From: Blattamonas nauphoetae
Lineage: Eukaryota; Preaxostyla; Oxymonadida
Reading direction: 5' to 3'
Assembly (NCBI GenBank): GCA_033064195.1
Contig: JARBJD010000078.1
Coordinates: 205,270 to 269,269 of the forward strand
DNA length: 64,000 nt
This document shows positions 36,401 to 45,960 of this stretch, one piece after another; positions within the stretch are counted from its first letter, which is position 1; every line of letters starts with the position of its first letter. A program made the position numbers and the translations under genes. The notes under the pieces are model-generated. The model had not been told where the DNA came from. It made no database searches and worked only from the letters and a program-made list of their open reading frames with translations.

Positions 36401-37700
36401 CGCCAACAACAAGAGCGAGACTGTCTCCACACAGGCGGAGACAACCGTCGCTGCAGAGGGTGAGATGGCGCGGATGGAGAGCGAGACCGCTGAGGTTGGC
36501 TTTGTGATGTACTCGCTCAACAGGCCGTGCACCTTCGACGACGCACTTCAGATCGAAGAGGAGAACGTGGGGTGGGAGAGCACAGGTGTGGAGTGCAGCC
36601 CCGAACTCAACATCGAAATGACACGAATTCACAGTGGTATGTTCTGTTCTTCTCTTCTATGCGCCCTCTTCTTCTTCCTTTTCTCTATTTCCTCCTTCTC
36701 ACCTTTTCTCCCCTTTCCTCCCCTCACAGCCAACGATACAGTCACAAACATTTCATGCCATCTTCTCGCCACCTCCGACTCGCTCCGTTACTCCCCCTCC
36801 GTTGACTGTCTCGTGCACCTCGACTTCGTGCGCCCCGTCTTCACGTACGACCACTCCGCTGCTGTCCCCACCATCCGCTTCACCGTCGACCACGACGAAG
36901 CCTTCTGCCACGCCATGTCGGGCTGGATCTGGACAGAGACCAACCGCGAGCGAGACAGCAACAAGCTGAACGAGTCGCGCTCAGGCACGGGCCTCTTCGC
37001 ACTCGGCACAGACGGAAAGATGATGAAGGGCGACGACCCCACCCAGTTCGAGTTCACGCTGATGCGCTCGATGTACCGCGACCAGCACAACGAAGAGTTC
37101 TACGGCATCTTCCTCTCCTCGGCCACGTACGCCACAGGCAGCCAGGCCGACTACGACCAGCTGTACACACACTTCGGGCTCCACTGCGAGTTCGTGTTTC
37201 AGAAGGACAAGAACGTGGCTGTGGTGGAACGTGTGTACCGGCAGAAGGTGGTCGAGCTCATTCCCAACTTGTTCTCCACTGCGATGGGCTTTATGGGCGC
37301 TTTCGGCGCCATCATCTCCATCGGCGAGCGGCTGAAGCGATGGAACTGCGGCTTCACGCGTTGCTGCTGCAAGATCTTTGGAGAGGACTTGGACCTTGTC
37401 GACATGGAAGAGGTGCCCCCCGAGTCGATCAACGTGAAGTCACTCGACGACCCCACACCCTCCCCACAACCCTCGACCTCCCTCGCGAAGGACCCGACTC
37501 CTCCACCCGACCCGAAGAGCGGCGACACCGAGCAAGTCGTCCAGCTCGAGGAGAGACCACACACCATCGAGAGAGCAGAAGAAGACCTTCCCCAACCCGG
37601 CACAGGAGCTTCCGTTCAGTCCGACGCCGCTCGTGTCGACCCGTTCGCCGTGACGACGTTTGAAACGCTAGCGGGACCGGTCACACTGAGTGATCTGTAG
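33444..37700 (+). CDS. Kelch-repeat multi-pass membrane protein with cysteine-rich domain
   Basis: ATG 33444 gives a signal peptide (MLLTCYLISLYLPILHAADL); upstream in-frame ATGs lie in the preceding gene's end. A GT-AG intron at 36637-36729 (93 nt) is in frame and removes a Phe/Leu/Ser-rich stretch. The ectodomain (about residues 40-780) holds Kelch blades such as YLFGGRTRGEKKNDVFTLNP, VFGGVEDVMVDGDLF, LFIFGGAGRGDSGDK and LHVFGGRLQDETVSRDLWVY. A TNFR/ephrin-receptor-like cysteine module follows (35805-36110: CSPGTYVD... C..CPLGAF... CSAGSYSDEAGMSVCKEC). Hydrophobic spans at about 36147-36225, 36325-36400 and 37260-37320 are likely transmembrane. The Pro/Ser-rich tail is probably cytoplasmic. 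It is probably a surface receptor or adhesion protein; it begins 113 bp after the armadillo gene. Confidence 0.85.
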   Translation: MLLTCYLISLYLPILHAADLPFSLYPASGTPPSRRQKAVFHNLNGVSVYSDNEYVLYGGQDRNRAYLSDVFIYSKSDNQWRPLAIHGIEFPPDRIDSAHWIHDDSLFIWGGMGTAGLYSDLWKLDFRTLEWTEIDQTGAIPSARQSPAVAYDSSTVYLFGGRTRGEKKNDVFTLNPSTGAWTEIVTSGTPPEPHSSGGAYYNGGLLYVFGGPSTADKTQFSVFSLTIPGGAWNKLTLDEATALSNSVSISNSSQNSQPDANFPPTPLVHPSPTQESNALPPPSEYSSFVCASKVCYGFGGHEVGMKGVMTESLVILDLTPANPTIRVHTSIPQVSTSNSEHISTSRSKRHANMRKTNNIRLSPNSDADPILRRYAAAVTIDASTPGNIFVFGGVEDVMVDGDLFSIDLSVPAAPKYKLLTQSIDNIPSPRANHRTVAGLGKMWLFGGVTKGDVLLNDLCSFSFETNEWATHTNPLSPKPPARESFSFCEHSGRLFIFGGAGRGDSGDKVSLNDVWEYSIYDDMWSQLLPKDGRVPPGMQGSAVVVLHKQLHVFGGRLQDETVSRDLWVYSLVTRCWTKREGSFARELNWEAAANSNSVPHMKLDFASNADSYLLQAREDCQLHTSTIILDGETEERDLVYVCGGVGEAYQSILPIDRLILAPEYDDDQSFFWTTSFNFTTTVLPTSPILYHSYVHPVSDGFVSVGGLLGDEAVASATHWAVSKIAGDTDAKATTLPLANPIALADGSGVVFGRRMYMFGGSIVDGQIVSEGQHHNQMRILELDSSFACSPGTYVDASDTASLGCTICPLGAFARKFNTKEPTFCFAGSVCPTTGATRGYHCISCSAGSYSDEAGMSVCKECTDPSSWCPVGGRYPNSTEPTEPDGMELRISSFETLDDFQVWFIFWPYFGGAMLGVLIATILLACPCTRKYFWRLDILEDSHYTRVDRVTRSSTKELKKTLFGAFVVVIFVCFAAGTIVSVLLEFFANNKSETVSTQAETTVAAEGEMARMESETAEVGFVMYSLNRPCTFDDALQIEEENVGWESTGVECSPELNIEMTRIHSGMFCSSLLCALFFFLFSISSFSPFLPFPPLTANDTVTNISCHLLATSDSLRYSPSVDCLVHLDFVRPVFTYDHSAAVPTIRFTVDHDEAFCHAMSGWIWTETNRERDSNKLNESRSGTGLFALGTDGKMMKGDDPTQFEFTLMRSMYRDQHNEEFYGIFLSSATYATGSQADYDQLYTHFGLHCEFVFQKDKNVAVVERVYRQKVVELIPNLFSTAMGFMGAFGAIISIGERLKRWNCGFTRCCCKIFGEDLDLVDMEEVPPESINVKSLDDPTPSPQPSTSLAKDPTPPPDPKSGDTEQVVQLEERPHTIERAEEDLPQPGTGASVQSDAARVDPFAVTTFETLAGPVTLSDL

Positions 37701-37990
37701 TCTGACTTGTATCCATCAGTTTTTGCGCATTGCTTACCTCTTTACTCAAGCTTTGTTTTTTCTAGCTCCGTGCGCCTTCTCTTCATCAACAACGACGCAT
37801 ACTCCCTTTTCCGATGAAGTCTTTTATGTCATTGGTTCTCTTTTACCAATGGAAGGAAATCAGCCAAATTCAAATAAGCAGTGAGGTGATGAAATACAAA
37901 TAAAGTCAAAAAAACCGGATCGGGAGTTGGAGTTGAACTCTGATCTCTTCACCCTTTATTGAAACTCTCACCCTTTATCAAATTCTCCTG

Positions 37991-39753
37991 ATGGTTTCAT
38001 TCATCCTCTTCGCTCTGTGCCAAATTTCTCACTCAGTCAATCTTCAAGGCGTGATTGATGAGTTCTCGGGCAACTCCAACACATTTGTTCTGTCGGATGA
38101 AGTGTATGATGGAGTGAATATCGAACTGAAATCAATGCCAATGCATTTCGTTGGACATACGCAGTCTGTCTTGGTTCAGCCCCAAACCGCTTCCCACAGC
38201 CTGTTTGCTGTCTTTGACTGCTCACACACATTGGAAAATGCAAGTCTATCCATGAACAAGGCTGAGTCATTTGTGACAGTTTCCTCCGATTCGTCGTTCG
38301 ACTTTCTGAAATGTGTCTGGATGGACAAAGTGGTTGCATCGCCAATTGCAGTGGTTGCTGGAGGAACAGTTGGATTCACAAACTTCGACATGGAATCAAC
38401 GACAGTTGAGGTTCCACTTGTCGCTTCCTCGGGGGATGGGTCGACAGTTCAAGTGACCTCGTCGTCTTTCAAAAATGTGCAGGTTACCTCATCAAAGCCG
38501 ATGTTATGCAACACACAGACGAGAACAGTGTCGATCTCGTCTTCTTCGTTCAGAGACATCTCATACTTCCCAGTGTTGTCGAACGAAGAAGAATCCGAAT
38601 CTGAAGAACCAATTGAAGAAGACCCAATTGAAGAAGACCCGACCGTGCAGGTCAACGAGATTGCCTCAGTCTCGATCAGCTCCTCGAGCTTCAAGAACTG
38701 CGAAGCTGCTTTGGACTTCACCATTGTGCCCGCGCTGACAGCCCAATCTCTGACGATCTCGTCATCATCCTTCGACGAGTGTGGGTTGGTGCAGGCTGTG
38801 CCGGAATATGAAGCAAAGAAGGCTTTCTGACGTTTGATTCGGAACAAGGCGTGCTGGAGATCTCGGCATGCTCGTTCCATTCGTTCTCGTCGAGCACCAG
38901 CTGTGGAGTGATTGCGTTCAAGAAAGGGTCGAAGCTGGAGATCAAATCGACGTCGTTCCACAGCGTGAGCAGTTTTGGGAATTCCTCGTCGTGTCTTTCG
39001 ATTGAGACGATGCCGCAGACTCTCGACATCACGTACTCCTCGTTCTCGGAGTGCTCGTCGAGTGGAAAAGCAGGAGCGATCGTGTTTGGCCTCCCAACTG
39101 ACGCTGCCCATCCATCGTCAGCTGAAAGCAACGCAATCCCATCGAAGTCGCTGTACGACAACTACTTCAAAGAAAACAGCGGTTCGGAAGCATCTGACAT
39201 CTTCGTCGACGAGACAGCACTTGCATACTTCGATGCTGCCTCGTTTGAAGAGATGAGCTCGTACAGCCAGTCACCGCATGTTTTGGATGCCTCTGGAACG
39301 AGCTACCAGATGCCCTTCAGCGTCAAGCGTTTCATCAAGCGACATGCTTGGACAGTTGTGGGAATCGTGATTGGGTTTGTGTGGCTGATTGTTGGGCCGC
39401 TCATGTGCTGCTGTGGATGCTGCTGCTGCGGGTGTTGCACGTGCTGCTGTGGAGCGTGGTGCTGCCGAAAGTCAAAGAAGTGTTGTGTCGCTGGTCGCGT
39501 GTGCTGCGAAGACGATTCGGTTCCACAATCCGAAGCACAGCCAGCACAACCCGCACAACCCGCCCCGTTTGTGCAGAACGCCGCTCAGCCCGCTCAGTAC
39601 GTGTACGCCCTGCCTCCCAACCACCCCACACAGGCCCCGCTTGTGTATCAGCCGTATGGAACCATGCCTGTCCCTGTTGGAATGCCCGCGGCTGTTCCCG
39701 TGACAGCACCACAGTTCACTAACTATCCAACTGTCCCGTCGAAGTACAGTTGA
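37991..39753 (+). CDS. beta-helix-like surface protein with TM segment and cytoplasmic Cys cluster; apparent frameshift
   Basis: It starts with a short signal peptide (MVSFILFALCQISHSVNL). The ectodomain consists of short rungs with 'ISSSSFKNC', 'ISSSSFDEC' and 'SSFSECSSSGKAGAI' motifs, typical of right-handed parallel beta-helix repeats in protist surface proteins. The first frame stops at 38828 (TGA). The continuation, with the same rung pattern, is in another frame from about 38800 to 39753. A 35-nt GT...AAG stretch could be an intron, but it removes a conserved Cys motif, so an indel (real or assembly) is as likely. One transmembrane helix (WTVVGIVIGFVWLIVGPLM) is followed by 18 cysteines within about 38 residues, then a Pro/Gln/Ala tail. 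The cysteines suggest heavy S-palmitoylation. Confidence 0.7.
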
Positions 39754-39920
39754 TTATTTGTGTGAGGTCCTCGAATTTCATACATCGAGGGCTTCGCGTT
39801 TTATGATGATGTGTTCTGTTGATAATCACTTCTGTTTGTTTTAAACATTTTTGACTGACTTTTGTTACAATCAACGAGTGGTCGATGCAATTTTTATTCT
39901 GAGTCGTCCTGTTTTTTAAG

Positions 39921-42900
39921 CCTGCCATTGATCAACCCAGCAGGTCTTCTTCGTGGTTCCTCAACCGAGGAAACCCTTTTCTGTATGGAGGGCGCGCCTC
40001 CAACGACATCTACGAAGTATTATTTTCAGTTTGAGTGGAGTCATGATCCGTCTCTCTTTCTAGTTTTTTCTTTGGAACTTGGAACGTTGGCACAGCTCCT
40101 CCTCCTGAAGATCTCTCTGACTTTCTCTGTCTCCATCACAAGGAATGCGGAATCTATGCCATCACTCTTCAAGAGGTTGTTCCCTTGAAACGTTTGAATT
40201 GAGCTTTCATTGTTCTCATACTTTCTTCAGTATCAAATCTCAATAAATATAATAAAAATCCAGATCTATGGAATACAGCGATTCTGAATGAATTGGGACC
40301 AAATTATTCGATGGTTATAACCCTATTACTCCTCAAAACATCATTTTCTCACTTTTCTATCACTTATTTCAGTACTATGCAAAGCAGTTGTTTGGACTCA
40401 CTTTAAGTGTTTTTGTACACCGCAAATTGCTCCAATTTATGTCAAATATGCAAGAGACAACCATCAGTTGCGGTATCTTCAAACCAGTCCCAAACAAAGG
40501 AGCAATCGTTCTATCATTCCTCTTCCACGACAGACCCTTTTGTTTTATTGCTAGTCACCTCACTAGCGGCCGTGGTTTGTCACTCTTGATTTCTCATTCC
40601 ACTGTCTTCCACTTCATATCTCTCCACCATCATTTGTTCTTTCTATTCATTTATTTTCACTCTTTGACTGACACATCATCACAGGAAAGAATATTCGCCG
40701 AATGGAAGACTTCCAGCGAATTGTGAAAGAATGCACGTTCGGGCAATCATCAATGTCTCCTTTCCCATTTTCGAACCCGCGCCTCTCACTTTTCGAACAT
40801 GACTTTGTCTTCTGGATGGGAGATCTTAATTATCGTCTTGATTCCGCCATATCTCATTCTCAAGTGGAGGAATATCTCAAACACCAGAAGGCTTTCAAAA
40901 CCAAACTCACCAAGGCACAAGATCTCATGCAATCGAACACCCTTGGAGCAGTTACCCAGCGCACATACTTTACATCAGCATCGCTCACCCCGCTCTCGTC
41001 ACTCTTGCTGTACGACCAGCTCCTTCTCCACAGATTGAACAAGGTCGCTTTTTCTTCTTTTGAAGAAATGAGGATCTCGTTTCCACCAACCTATCGCTAT
41101 GATGAAGGTACAAACACGTATGACACAAGTCATAAACTCCAAGTTCCAGCTTGGTGCGATCGTGTTCTGTTCTTTACAGCTGATCCGCGAGTCAGGGAAA
41201 AACGACTAATTGTTGAGAAAGAAGACAAAGAAAAGAAAGAATTGGAAGCAGCTATGAAGAACCAAGCTAAAATGGAGCGACGTCTGACTCGCAAATCACG
41301 GAATCGGGCCAGTGTCAATCTTGGGACCGATGACATCTCGTTGGACGATGATTGGGACATGATTGACCCAGATGACTCCACAGACACCTTCAATTCGCGG
41401 CTGTCGTCAAAAGATAGGAATTCAACAAAGTCCAAGCATGATGAAAAGGACGATGCAAATTCCGTCCACGCCTCCGACTCATCTGTCAGGACACACTCCC
41501 CACAACTGTCAGAACAGGACCATTCTGCTAATCATCCACACAAATCAAACACGCAAAGTGATGGAAATTCTCAGAAACCAGCAGATGCACCACCCACCCA
41601 AAACACAAATCACCCCGCGAAACCCACGTTCACTCCAAAGAAATTGGCTGTCCCGAAGAACTTTCAGATCTCTGCGTCGAAAGATCAGATCCCCCACCTT
41701 TCACTGTCGTCGCAACCGTCTCCACTTCACCCGTCTCCAACCGAAAAGAAGCCAAACGAACGAAACTCCACACAGAATCTGGCCATCACGAATTCCCTTC
41801 GCTCCAGTCCCTTCATGACACGACCCCAAGCGTCCCCGCGACTCCCCTCTGATTCCCCAACCCCCACCACATCCTCAACAGCCTCTTCCGGCCCCACCTC
41901 TCCCGTGACACCGTCCGAAAACAAGGAAAGCTCTTCGTGTGCACTCACATCGAATCAGAATGTTGTCCTCCGCCCGATCTTCTCCCAGTTCAACCAGCCG
42001 CTCTCCTCAACTGCTCCGACCGACACTCCCGTGCAGTTCCAGTCTGCCTTCCTCCCTCCGCACCTGTTTGAGGGCTTCTCGTTCTTCTTCATCACTCCCC
42101 TCCTCTACACCTCTCACCAGCACCTCGCCATTTCTGACCATCGCCCTGTGTCTGCCCTCTTCGCCCTCACTCTCTTCCCCTTCACCCACTTCGACGCCAA
42201 CACTGCCAAACGGAACTTGTTCTGCGAGTCCCACTTTGCTGTCGAGGAGGAGAAGAAGCGCGACACACACCCGCTCCCCCGCCCCTTCCACATCGAAGCC
42301 CTCGTCGTCGATCACGGACTGGAGTGCCTGAACGACGAGGTGTCGAAGGTGCTTCGGAAAGGGGACGAGATGCGGGAGAAGCGGAGGGAGTGGAGGAGAA
42401 GCAAGGGGAGGCCGTGGGAGGGCGAGGATGAGTGGAGATCTGTCTGGGGCGAAGAGGCGGAAGAGAAGAAGAGGGAAGAGGAGCTTCGGAAGGACGAGGA
42501 GAGGCAGAGAGCAGAAGAGCAGCGACAAGAAGAGGACCGAAGGAAGGAAAGGGAGCAGCGGAACAAAATGTTGAGCGAGCTGGTGGAGACCAAACAGAGT
42601 CCCAAGCCGAACACCCTCCCCTCGCCCTTCGCCCCGTCCGATGCTGCTGCGCCGTCGCTCGACGAAAGTTTGGACAGACCACGCCCGCCTCCGATGAACA
42701 TGTCCGCTCTTCTGAGCGAGATCTCCCAACCGACGAAGCTGCGATCGACACAGATGCTGATTGAGAAGCACGCGGAGGAGAGGGAGAGGGAGGAAGAGGC
42801 GCGACGAGCGAAGTGGGAGGCAGAAGAGAAGGAGCGAGCGCGGAGAGCGAAGGAGAGGCTGGAGAGGGAGATGGAGCGGCGGAGGGAGGAGGAAGAGAAG

Positions 42901-43593
42901 AAGGCGGCCGAGCTCGTCGAAGAGGAGGTCGATGCGGAGACTGCGCAGGCCAACCGAGTGAAGCAGCTGAAGCGCCAGTTTGAGACAGGAAAGGCGCAGT
43001 CCTCCATCGACACACGACTCGGCCTCGATCTCGCCCGGCCTGTGCAGGCCCTGAAACTGCAGAGCGAGTTCACCGAACAGCTCAGCCTGTCGCTGCTGCA
43101 CCGCCCTGCCGGTCTGCCCGAGGCACGCGACATACACTCTCGCCGACTGCTCTCTGTCGCCGACCACGCCAACCCGCATGCCGTCAAGCACAAGCCCGTT
43201 GGCGGAGTGGGGATGTTCAGCGCGCTGAGCGTGACGAGACGTGTCGTGATGCTCCCCACACTCGCCCCGTCGATCCGACTGCCGCGGAGGAAGCTGCTCC
43301 TGTCGTCTCCGCTGGGACAGTGTGGGGTGTGGAGTGTGGACGGGGACGTGGGACTGGGCCGAGTGGTCGAGGGTGTTGATCTCAGACGACTCGAGGTGGC
43401 GCGGCGGATGGAAGAGCGAAAGGAGAAGGGGACGGAGAAGAAAGCCAAAGATGCACCTGAAAAGAAGAAGAAGAACTCTGTGAAGAGTGGGCCGAATAAA
43501 ACAGGGACTGATGCGAGGAAGCCAGAAATGAGCGCGTCAATGCAACAGTCAGCTCTTGTTCTCCAGGCCCTTCTTAACCGAAAGAAAGATTGA
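39921..43593 (+). CDS. inositol polyphosphate 5-phosphatase with large insert
   Basis: The true start is unresolved; the exon at 39921 follows an apparent acceptor (TTTTTTAAG) and reads PAIDQPSRSSSWFLNRGNPF. Later exons give FFGTWNVGTAPPPEDLSDFL and YAITLQEVVPLK, spliced to LSNLNKYNKNPDLWNTAILN. QTKEQS-like shadows were ignored. Then come YYAKQLFGLTLSVFVHRKL, CFIASHLTSG, FVFWMGDLNYRLD, PPTYRY and PAWCDRVLF. The last core motif, SDHRPVSALF, comes only after a ~320-residue Ser/Pro/Asn/Lys-rich insert (about 41180-42090). Catalytic Glu, Asn, Asp and His residues of the motifs are present. The enzyme class removes the 5-phosphate from phosphoinositides or inositol phosphates at membranes. The C-terminal third is Glu/Arg coiled coil then a basic region with no known domain. 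Confidence 0.85.
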
Positions 43594-43687
43594 TTTTATG
43601 TCTTTTTTGACAATAACATTATTTCCCTCTTGATTCCCAATTCATTGGCAATCCTTTCCCACTCTGATCTTCCCGTACTCGTTTTTA

Positions 43688-45799
43688 ATGACTAATTTCA
43701 GAACCTGGACTGCTCTCTTTGATTATGCTGCAGATGGTCAGAGCAATCAAATATCGCTCACAGTTGGGAACTCCTACCAAATCCTACATGACCCAGAACC
43801 CTCAGGATGGGTTCATGTTCGAGACCCCAAGACGGACAAACAAGGATATGCACCTGAATCATACTTTCAAAAATCACCACCACCTCAATCTGCGCACCTA
43901 TCCACATCATTGCAGAATCATGATAGAGAAACCACCTCTCTCACGCGTCCATCTCAAAAGGGACCTCTCGCCGTGTTCCATTTCTTGAATCTTCCAGATG
44001 ATGTAACCAAAGATGAAATCATCGCTTTGTGCCGTAAAGACAGTGAAGTTACTGATGTTCAACTGTTCCCAAAGGACAGGTTCCACACATCCACTGGTGC
44101 AAAGGTCACACTCTTCCCATTTGGGTCAGAACAATTATTCCTCGAAAAGGTGAAAATGTACCACCTAAGAGGACATACCCCAACAGTCACACTTATTCGC
44201 ATGCCAAAATCCAAAGACAATCCACAGAGAGCCTCAGGAGGTCCATCTCATCAAACAGCGTCTTCCATCGAATACAGTCCAACAAAAATACTTCTAAAAC
44301 CTCTTCCAGACTCTGTGAAGGAAAGTGAAGTGAGAACTGCTTTCAGAGGGTTTTCAATCACTTCTTACGAAGAGAAGAGAAACAAAGACAAGAGAGGCTC
44401 GAAAGTCGCGTACATTGACTTCATACACACAGATATGCAAGAACGAGCATTAAAAATGGACGGAAAACTGATCCTCGGTGGAGTCAAGCAAAACGTGTAC
44501 GTTGCGTACGCTGCCAAATCCCACAATGCAAAGAAACCCAAAATTAACCCTGCGCAACCAAAACTTAAAGCAAACGAGCAACCAAAAGAAGACCGCTTTC
44601 ACCATGTCCCTCAGCCGGTTTCCTCCCAAAATAATCACACAGCACAAACAACACTGTCACATCCACAGCATACACCACACAATGACGTTCCTATCATCCA
44701 AAGATATGAGCTCTTGGTGAAGAATATACCGCCCTCTGTTTCCATTAAAATGCTGGCAGACTTCTTTTCGTCTCTGAAAGTCGAAGAGATTCGCTTCCTC
44801 CAAAAAGTCGACGTGGACGGCGCCAAGTCGGCAATTATCTCTCTGTCTGACCCCAACGAACGGCAGACTGCTCTCCAGTTCGGAGAAAGGATGCAACTGG
44901 GTGGAGTTCGACAGGTTGTTTCGATCTGGACAGAACCCTCCCAATCACCTTCTCCGCCCCCCAATGCTCCTCAGCGCCCTCCTCCTCCCAAAGAACCACC
45001 GCAACACACTCTTCCGACAGTTCAGCATCCCCCTCAACCACCAATCTACCAGTCTTCTGCCTTCGCCTCAACTCCGCAAGCAACTTTGGATGCGCCAACC
45101 AATCGGCCTCTTTCTAACTTGACCCAGTTCTTATCGCCTCTTCCGAATGCTGCCCCGCGTGCTTCTACTCAATTCGTCCTCCCACCGCCTCCCCCCAACA
45201 CGCAGGCACCAGCCTCTTACACCGTCCAGCCAACACCAGCAGGACCGTCTTCAGCGGGCATTCCCCCCGTTCCTCCATTTCCCAATCGGAACCGCTTCAC
45301 TTCTGTTCCCCAAATGCCCGCACAGCCTCAATCCTCACATCAAGTGGCCAATGTCTCGTTCGCTCACCTTCCCCCGCCTCCAATCCCTCCTCCCCATTCG
45401 CAGCCACATGCAGCCTCCTTCCATTCTGGTCTTTACCCTTCTGGGAACCCAGTGGCTGGTTCTCAATTCCCACACTTCGCCCCTCCACAGCCGTCACCCC
45501 CGCAGCCCCCTTCCTATCTGCACAGTCAGTTTGCATCTCCTGCCTCGCCCTCTCCGCCTTCCTTCCCTCCCCAAGTCCCAAACCCCACTGCACCGAGCTA
45601 TTCTGCACAGCCACATCCTGGGAACCATGATTGGGGGACCTGTCCTTTGTCCAACAAGAAAATAGTGAGCCCGGGATGGATAAAGGGGATGGAAGATGTT
45701 ATTTACGATTACGATGCTCTGACGAACTTTGTCAAGGAGAACGGAATCAACCCATCAACTTTCGAGCCGATGCAACTCAACCAGATCTGTCATTCATAA
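43688..45799 (+). CDS. SH3 - RRM-like x3 - Pro-rich - Prp19-type U-box protein
   Basis: The N-terminus is an SH3 domain (TWTALFDYAADGQSNQISLT ... GWVHVRDPKTDKQGYAPESYF; ALFDY, Trp and the final PxxYF are in place). Three RRM-like units follow: AVFHFLNLPDDVTKDEIIAL at about 43970-44200, ILLKPLPDSVKESEVRTAF at about 44288-44515, and LLVKNIPPSVSIKMLADFF at about 44710-44935. A long Pro/Gln/Ser linker comes next. The last 50 residues (CPLSNKKIVSPG ... VIYDYDALTNFVKENGINPS, TFEPM) match the Prp19-type U-box in pattern. ATG 43688 sits in a sequence (ACTAATTTCAG) that looks like a branch point and acceptor, so an upstream first exon may exist. The likely role is RNA-linked ubiquitination; this is inference. 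Confidence 0.7.
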   Translation: MTNFRTWTALFDYAADGQSNQISLTVGNSYQILHDPEPSGWVHVRDPKTDKQGYAPESYFQKSPPPQSAHLSTSLQNHDRETTSLTRPSQKGPLAVFHFLNLPDDVTKDEIIALCRKDSEVTDVQLFPKDRFHTSTGAKVTLFPFGSEQLFLEKVKMYHLRGHTPTVTLIRMPKSKDNPQRASGGPSHQTASSIEYSPTKILLKPLPDSVKESEVRTAFRGFSITSYEEKRNKDKRGSKVAYIDFIHTDMQERALKMDGKLILGGVKQNVYVAYAAKSHNAKKPKINPAQPKLKANEQPKEDRFHHVPQPVSSQNNHTAQTTLSHPQHTPHNDVPIIQRYELLVKNIPPSVSIKMLADFFSSLKVEEIRFLQKVDVDGAKSAIISLSDPNERQTALQFGERMQLGGVRQVVSIWTEPSQSPSPPPNAPQRPPPPKEPPQHTLPTVQHPPQPPIYQSSAFASTPQATLDAPTNRPLSNLTQFLSPLPNAAPRASTQFVLPPPPPNTQAPASYTVQPTPAGPSSAGIPPVPPFPNRNRFTSVPQMPAQPQSSHQVANVSFAHLPPPPIPPPHSQPHAASFHSGLYPSGNPVAGSQFPHFAPPQPSPPQPPSYLHSQFASPASPSPPSFPPQVPNPTAPSYSAQPHPGNHDWGTCPLSNKKIVSPGWIKGMEDVIYDYDALTNFVKENGINPSTFEPMQLNQICHS

Positions 45800-45960
45800 T
45801 TTGAAGTGTAACTTTTTTTCTGTTCCATTTGACAATATGGCTTTCAAACAAGATAGTGTTATCGAAAACTTTGATAGTTCTTTGAGGAGTAAATTTGGGT
45901 TGATCGCTGATTGATTAAACCACAAGGAGCTACAGAACCTGGATTTGTCCGAGCCTATCG

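Noticed and set aside
37920-37975. tRNA-like 3' half (GGAGTTGAACTC...)
   Set aside because: No matching 5' half, anticodon arm or acceptor pairing could be built.
42007-43448. Long minus-strand ORFs opposite the 5-phosphatase tail
   Set aside because: They are Leu/Ser/Arg-rich reverse shadows of a Glu/Lys/Arg coiled-coil exon with no motif.
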